Assembly: GCA_017885175.1 (NCBI GenBank)
Contig: JAFNGP010000127.1
Location: 1 to 8,708, forward strand
Direction of reading: 5' to 3'
Length of the DNA: 8,708 bases
Source: a bacterium
GTDB lineage: Bacteria > Krumholzibacteriota > Krumholzibacteriia > Krumholzibacteriales > Krumholzibacteriaceae
Every line of letters starts with the position of its first letter. Positions within the stretch are counted from its first letter, which is position 1. This document shows, piece by piece, positions 5,950-8,708 of this stretch. The position numbers were made by a program, and so were the translations under genes. Below the pieces are notes generated by a model that saw only the letters and a program-made list of their open reading frames with translations, did no database searches and had not been told where the DNA came from.

Positions 5950-7076
5950 GATCCCTCCTTCCCCGCGGGAGCCAGAGCGTCGCGGAGGCTCGCCCTGAGC
6001 CCGCCCATGATGGCCTGATGCGCCGGGATGCCCCAGTTGTCGTTCCCCTCGATGATGATGGGGCCGTCCTTCGTGATGGCGACGTCCCAGCCGACCGAAT
6101 GGATGCCGTAGAGGAACGAGTGAAGCTCCATGACCATTCGCATCGCTTCCTTGAAGTACGGGATCTCGTAGCCCTCGAATACGACGCCCGACTGGGGATG
6201 CTTCGTGACCAGCCCGCCGCATCCCGGCCGGAACACGAACTCCTTCGCGAGCCGCCCCGTCTCGTGGTCGATAAGGCCGAAGAGTCCGCCCGAAGCCCAG
6301 TTGTCGCGGGTGGACGCGTTCGCGCCGATCTTCATGCCGGCGCAAAAGAGAGTAATGCCGTTTCTCTTCCGTATAGTGTCGATGCGAAGGGTGTTGAGGC
6401 ACGGCGGGTAGAGCTCCGCCGTGCGCGGATGCTGCTCGATGAATTCCTGGATGATGAATCCTCCCCTGAGGCGCTGCTTCAGATCGGAAAGCGTGACCGG
6501 CGCGCCGTCGAGAAGGAGCTTGCTTTCCCAGACGCGCAGCGGAAAGGCCCCCTCGGCGCATTCGCCGAGGATCGTTTTGCAGAAGGCCTTGAGCCCGGCG
6601 CGTTTCGTGAGCGAATCGATTCCCTCCGTCGTATGCGTGTCGAGCCAGTCGATGCGTTCGCCGATGCAGATACCGAACACCTTCGGCGTCGGAAAGCCGA
6701 GGCTCGAGAGGAAGAGATAGAACGCGAACTTGTCCTTGAGAAGACCGGTATAGCTCGTCGCATGCTTTCCGATCTGTATGGCGCCGTTCCGGATGTTGCG
6801 AAGCGCTTTGAACTCGTTGAGGGCCATGTAGGCGCGTTGATCGACGGAGCCCACGTCGAAACCGTATGCGTAATAGTAGATATTTACCTCGCCGTGCCTG
6901 AAGAGCCATCCGATGAGCTCGAACCAGACGCGGACTTTAGATTTTCCCGGAAGCTCGGGATGGTAGGAATAGGCCAGCTTCGGATTGTTCACGAACCTGG
7001 TGACCTCCCCGACATGCGCGAGAATGAAAAGCCATTTTCGCGCGAACCGGTTCAGCTTTTTCAGGATCGATACCAT
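5943..7076 (-). CDS. sugar-transfer-associated ATP-grasp ligase (first paralogue)
   Basis: 377-residue ATP-grasp ligase, first gene of the minus-strand pair, with the same predicted chemistry as the paralogue that follows. Landmarks: a basic N-terminus (MVSILKKLNRFARK); HGEVNIYYYAYGFD (61-74); LKDKF (113-117) and GFPTP (127-131); FCKTILGECAEGAF (165-178) with Lys167; IIQEFIEQH (208-216); LNTLRI (227-232); KHPQSGVVFEGYEIP (292-306); GWDVAI (329-334) with Asp331; and EGNDNW (343-348) with Glu343 and Asn345 as the metal-binding set. No residue of the visible ATP/Mg site is missing. AAGGAAG 6 nt before the ATG at 7076 serves as ribosome binding site. The two copies diverge most around 133-160 and at the C-terminus, suggesting different acceptors. 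There is no signal peptide, so it is cytoplasmic, perhaps membrane-associated through the amphipathic start. Confidence 0.87.
   Translation of the reverse strand: MVSILKKLNRFARKWLFILAHVGEVTRFVNNPKLAYSYHPELPGKSKVRVWFELIGWLFRHGEVNIYYYAYGFDVGSVDQRAYMALNEFKALRNIRNGAIQIGKHATSYTGLLKDKFAFYLFLSSLGFPTPKVFGICIGERIDWLDTHTTEGIDSLTKRAGLKAFCKTILGECAEGAFPLRVWESKLLLDGAPVTLSDLKQRLRGGFIIQEFIEQHPRTAELYPPCLNTLRIDTIRKRNGITLFCAGMKIGANASTRDNWASGGLFGLIDHETGRLAKEFVFRPGCGGLVTKHPQSGVVFEGYEIPYFKEAMRMVMELHSFLYGIHSVGWDVAITKDGPIIIEGNDNWGIPAHQAIMGGLRASLRDALAPAGKEGSC
5954..5959 (-). promoter_or_regulatory. consensus Shine-Dalgarno of the second ATP-grasp gene
   Basis: AGGAGG on the minus strand, 4 nt before the ATG at 5949 and inside the last codons of the upstream paralogue. 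It fixes the start and rules out the longer open frame to 6909 as the translated product. Confidence 0.7.
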
Positions 7077-7141
7077 CGGCCGCTTCCTTCTGCCGGGCGA
7101 GGCAGGTCAAGTCCGGGAACGGTATGCAACGTGTACTCGAT

Positions 7142-7171
7142 ATTCTATCCAATGTCGCCTCGTCCGCGCAA
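7142..7171 (-). promoter_or_regulatory. candidate promoter for the ATP-grasp operon
   Basis: Minus strand: TTGCGC at 7171-7166, an 18-nt spacer and TAGAAT at 7147-7142 (five of six matches to TATAAT). A start near 7135 would leave a leader of about 60 nt before the ATG at 7076. Read by eye. Confidence 0.4.
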
Positions 7172-7197
7172 CGTCATTCGCAGCGGAGGAAGGACGC

Positions 7198-7213
7198 AAA
7201 GTGATTTCACTTT
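7198..7213. promoter_or_regulatory. 16-bp dyad, possible operator
   Basis: AAAGTGA (7198-7204), TT, TCACTTT (7207-7213): perfect 7-bp arms, followed on the plus strand by TTT. It lies in the 165-bp gap between the divergent ATP-grasp and GT4 genes, 29 bp before the GT4 start and upstream of the candidate minus-strand promoter. A regulator dimer site affecting one or both operons is the natural reading. The hairpin plus T-run resembles a terminator, but no gene ends here on either strand. Confidence 0.4.
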
Positions 7214-7241
7214 TTTCGGGCGCATAGTATCATCGGCGGAG

Positions 7242-8375
7242 ATGCAAGAAACGAACCGCACGATCAGGGTGGCGCACGTCCTCAGGAGTCTCGAATTCGG
7301 AGGCGCCGAGAAGCTCGTCGTCGATCTCGCCGGAGCCCAGAAGGAATCGGGCCGGATCGCGCCGGAGCTCGTGTGTCTCGAGTCGTTCGGCCCCCTGCGC
7401 GCCGAAGCGGAGCGGCGGGGGCTCTCCTGCACGCTCGTCGGATCGGGGGGCGTGAGGTATCTTTCGGCCATGTGCCGCCTGGGGGGGCATTTTGCGCGGA
7501 CGCGCCCCCATATCGTGCATACGCACAACTTCGTTTCGCACGTTCACGCGGCCCCGGCGGCGCGGCTCGCGCGCATTCCGGTCGTCCACACGAAGCACGG
7601 GAGGGCGCTCGCGAGCTTCGCATGGTCGAAGCGCTTCCGCAGGTTCCTGTATCATCTCGCCGACCAGATCGTCGTCGTCTCGAAGGAGACGGGGGAGAGC
7701 TTCCTCGCGAAGAGCGGCGTCGATCCGGCGAGAATCGTCGTCATCTACAACGGGATCGATATTTCGCGCTTCAGGGGCCTCGATCGCGCCGGCGCGCGCC
7801 GGGAGCTCGGCCTCGACGAGGAGACCGTCGTCTTCGGCGCCGTTTCCCGGCTCGATCCGGTGAAGGATCATCCGACGATGCTACGGGCGTTCGGGAAGGC
7901 GTCGAAGGGCCGCGCGAAGTGCGTTTTCGTGATCGTCGGGGACGGCCCCGAACGAGGCGTCGTCGAGCGCCTGATCGCGGAGCTCGGCCTCGAGGGCTCG
8001 GTGAAGCTCGCGGGGTTCACCGACGACGTTCCGCGGCGCCTCGCCGCGTTCGACATGTTTCTTCAGCCGTCGACCGAGGAGGGGCTTTCCCTCACGATAC
8101 TGGAGGCGGCGGCCGCCGGCGTTCCCGTCGTGGCGTCCGCCGTCGGGGGCACGGGCGAGATCATAGAGAACGGGAAAACGGGCACGCTCGTCGCCGCGGG
8201 GGATACGGAAGCGCTCGCCGCCGCCCTGAGCGGCTTTATCGAGAATCCGGCGCCGTTCCGGGAGATGGCGCGCGGCGCCCGGGAGACCGTCGAGCGCCGG
8301 TTCTCGCTCGCGGGCATGACCGCCGCGTACGAGGCGCTCTACCGTTCGGTTTGTGCCGAGAGAGGAGCTGGGTGA
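7242..8375 (+). CDS. family 4 glycosyltransferase (GT-B fold)
   Basis: 377-residue retaining glycosyltransferase with no membrane segments, expected to add a sugar to a lipid-linked or polymeric acceptor at the cytoplasmic face. Visible: an N-terminal Rossmann half with the GT4 start pattern IRVAHVLRSLEFGGAEK (8-24); HTHNFVSH and HTKHGRA in the acceptor half; VVVSKETGE and YNGID at the domain junction; SRLDPVKDH and GDGPER (the donor-phosphate region); GFTDDV; QPSTEEG (275-281) with the E-x7-E pair Glu280/Glu288; and a C-terminal VGGTGEII. The ATG at 7242 gives the standard N-terminus; GGCGGAG abuts it, so the ribosome binding site is poorly spaced. An in-frame ATG at 7152 would add 30 unconserved residues and is disfavoured. 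Its stop overlaps the next start by one base (TGATG). Confidence 0.92.
   Translation: MQETNRTIRVAHVLRSLEFGGAEKLVVDLAGAQKESGRIAPELVCLESFGPLRAEAERRGLSCTLVGSGGVRYLSAMCRLGGHFARTRPHIVHTHNFVSHVHAAPAARLARIPVVHTKHGRALASFAWSKRFRRFLYHLADQIVVVSKETGESFLAKSGVDPARIVVIYNGIDISRFRGLDRAGARRELGLDEETVVFGAVSRLDPVKDHPTMLRAFGKASKGRAKCVFVIVGDGPERGVVERLIAELGLEGSVKLAGFTDDVPRRLAAFDMFLQPSTEEGLSLTILEAAAAGVPVVASAVGGTGEIIENGKTGTLVAAGDTEALAAALSGFIENPAPFREMARGARETVERRFSLAGMTAAYEALYRSVCAERGAG
8362..8367 (+). promoter_or_regulatory. ribosome binding site of the AsnB-like gene
   Basis: GAGGAG lies 7 nt before the ATG at 8375, within the last codons of the GT4 gene. Confidence 0.6.
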
Positions 8376-8708
8376 TGGGCAGAATCCTGGGGGTCGTCGA
8401 TTGGAGCGGCTCGCTTGACGCCGGGGCTCTCGTCGAATCGATGCGCGACCGTTTTCCCCGCCCAAAGGGCGCGCCGGGCGCGTTCCGCAAGAGCGTGAAA
8501 GGCGCCGTGGCGCTCGGTCTCGTCTCCACCGGCCGGAGCTTCGCGTCGGGGCTGGGCGATATCGAGGAGGCGCGCTGCGTCGTCTCGTACTGCGGGTTCA
8601 TGAGCGGCATCGATACGGTGTTCCGGGAGAACGGCCTCGACCCCGGCGCCGACGCCTGCTCGAACCTCGCGGCGCTGTACCGCGCGCGCGGCGTCGATTT
8701 TCTGAAGC
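8375..8708 (+). CDS. asparagine-synthase-like protein lacking the amidotransferase cysteine (partial)
   Basis: Runs off the right edge; 111 residues visible. The layout follows the class II glutamine amidotransferase domain of asparagine synthetase: GVVDWSG near the N-terminus (compare GI(V/A)D), a helix with M23 (LVESMRDRF), VALGLVSTG (about 50-58) where AsnB-type proteins have '.lGh.RLs', CVVSYCGFMSGID in place of 'vv.NGEIYN', then ENGLDPG and NLAALYRARGVDFLK matching the 'EvllalYe.yG.d.l' helix. The start reads MGRILG instead of MCGI, so the nucleophilic Cys2 is absent, and the Asn-Gly-Glu set is also replaced. The domain is therefore probably inactive as a glutaminase. If a synthetase domain follows, it would use ammonia or an amine directly, as beta-lactam synthetase does. 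It is coupled to the GT4 gene by a one-base stop/start overlap with GAGGAG 7 nt upstream. Family assignment rests on a pattern read by eye over a partial sequence. Confidence 0.6.
   Translation, partial: MGRILGVVDWSGSLDAGALVESMRDRFPRPKGAPGAFRKSVKGAVALGLVSTGRSFASGLGDIEEARCVVSYCGFMSGIDTVFRENGLDPGADACSNLAALYRARGVDFLK

Noticed and set aside
4786..6909. 707-residue continuous minus-strand frame, possible two-domain fusion
   Set aside because: Only the part after ATG 5949 has ATP-grasp motifs and a Shine-Dalgarno. The part from 6909 to 5950 is a shifted-frame shadow of the first ATP-grasp gene.
7198..7216. Hairpin plus T-run as an intrinsic terminator
   Set aside because: No plus-strand gene ends upstream and the stem is AT-rich and short; an operator or leader element fits better.
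6018..8375. 785-residue plus-strand frame
   Set aside because: The GT4 protein begins at 7242. The upstream half is antisense to the ATP-grasp gene and has no family features.
1..8708. CRISPR arrays, tRNA or rRNA genes, insertion sequences
   Set aside because: I saw no regularly spaced repeats, tRNA-like folds, rRNA-like sequence or transposase motifs on either strand.

Overview
This is a GC-rich, densely packed bacterial surface-glycan locus with seven substantial genes (six complete, one cut by the right edge). A PorV/PorQ-type outer-membrane beta-barrel protein with a signal peptide points to a diderm. That family is common in the FCB group and related candidate phyla, so a high-GC FCB-like lineage is my best guess; no taxonomic marker is present. 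The long antisense ORFs that litter the window are GC-bias shadows.

Layout. (1) 1-2137, minus strand: PorV-like barrel gene, then a membrane-anchored family 2 glycosyltransferase 14 nt downstream, then the first codons of another gene joined by an ATGA overlap at the left edge. (2) 2138-2419: divergent control region holding an AT-rich direct repeat, a possible promoter in each direction and a 26-codon leader ORF. (3) 2420-4808, plus strand: a CapK/PaaK-like adenylate-forming enzyme and an N5-(carboxyethyl)ornithine synthase-like opine dehydrogenase, 13 nt apart. (4) 4786-7076, minus strand: two tandem paralogous ATP-grasp ligases of the sugar-transfer-associated type, overlapping each other by 7 nt. 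The second converges on the opine dehydrogenase gene, and a perfect palindrome encodes both C-termini. (5) 7077-7241: divergent control region with a candidate minus-strand promoter and a 7-bp-arm dyad. (6) 7242-8708, plus strand: a family 4 glycosyltransferase and, sharing one base with it, the start of a protein that reads as an asparagine-synthase-type amidotransferase domain that has lost its N-terminal catalytic cysteine.

How they may work together (inference). The two glycosyltransferases would build or extend a surface glycan. The opine dehydrogenase would reductively join pyruvate to the side-chain amine of ornithine or lysine. The CapK-like enzyme, the two ATP-grasp ligases and the cysteine-less AsnB-like protein are all potential carboxylate activators that could form amide or ester links. 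N-(1-carboxyethyl)lysine is known as an amide substituent of uronic acids in some Proteus and Providencia O-antigens, so a pathway decorating a glycan with an opine-type amino acid is the most interesting reading. Enzyme classes are fairly secure; substrates and the pathway are not.
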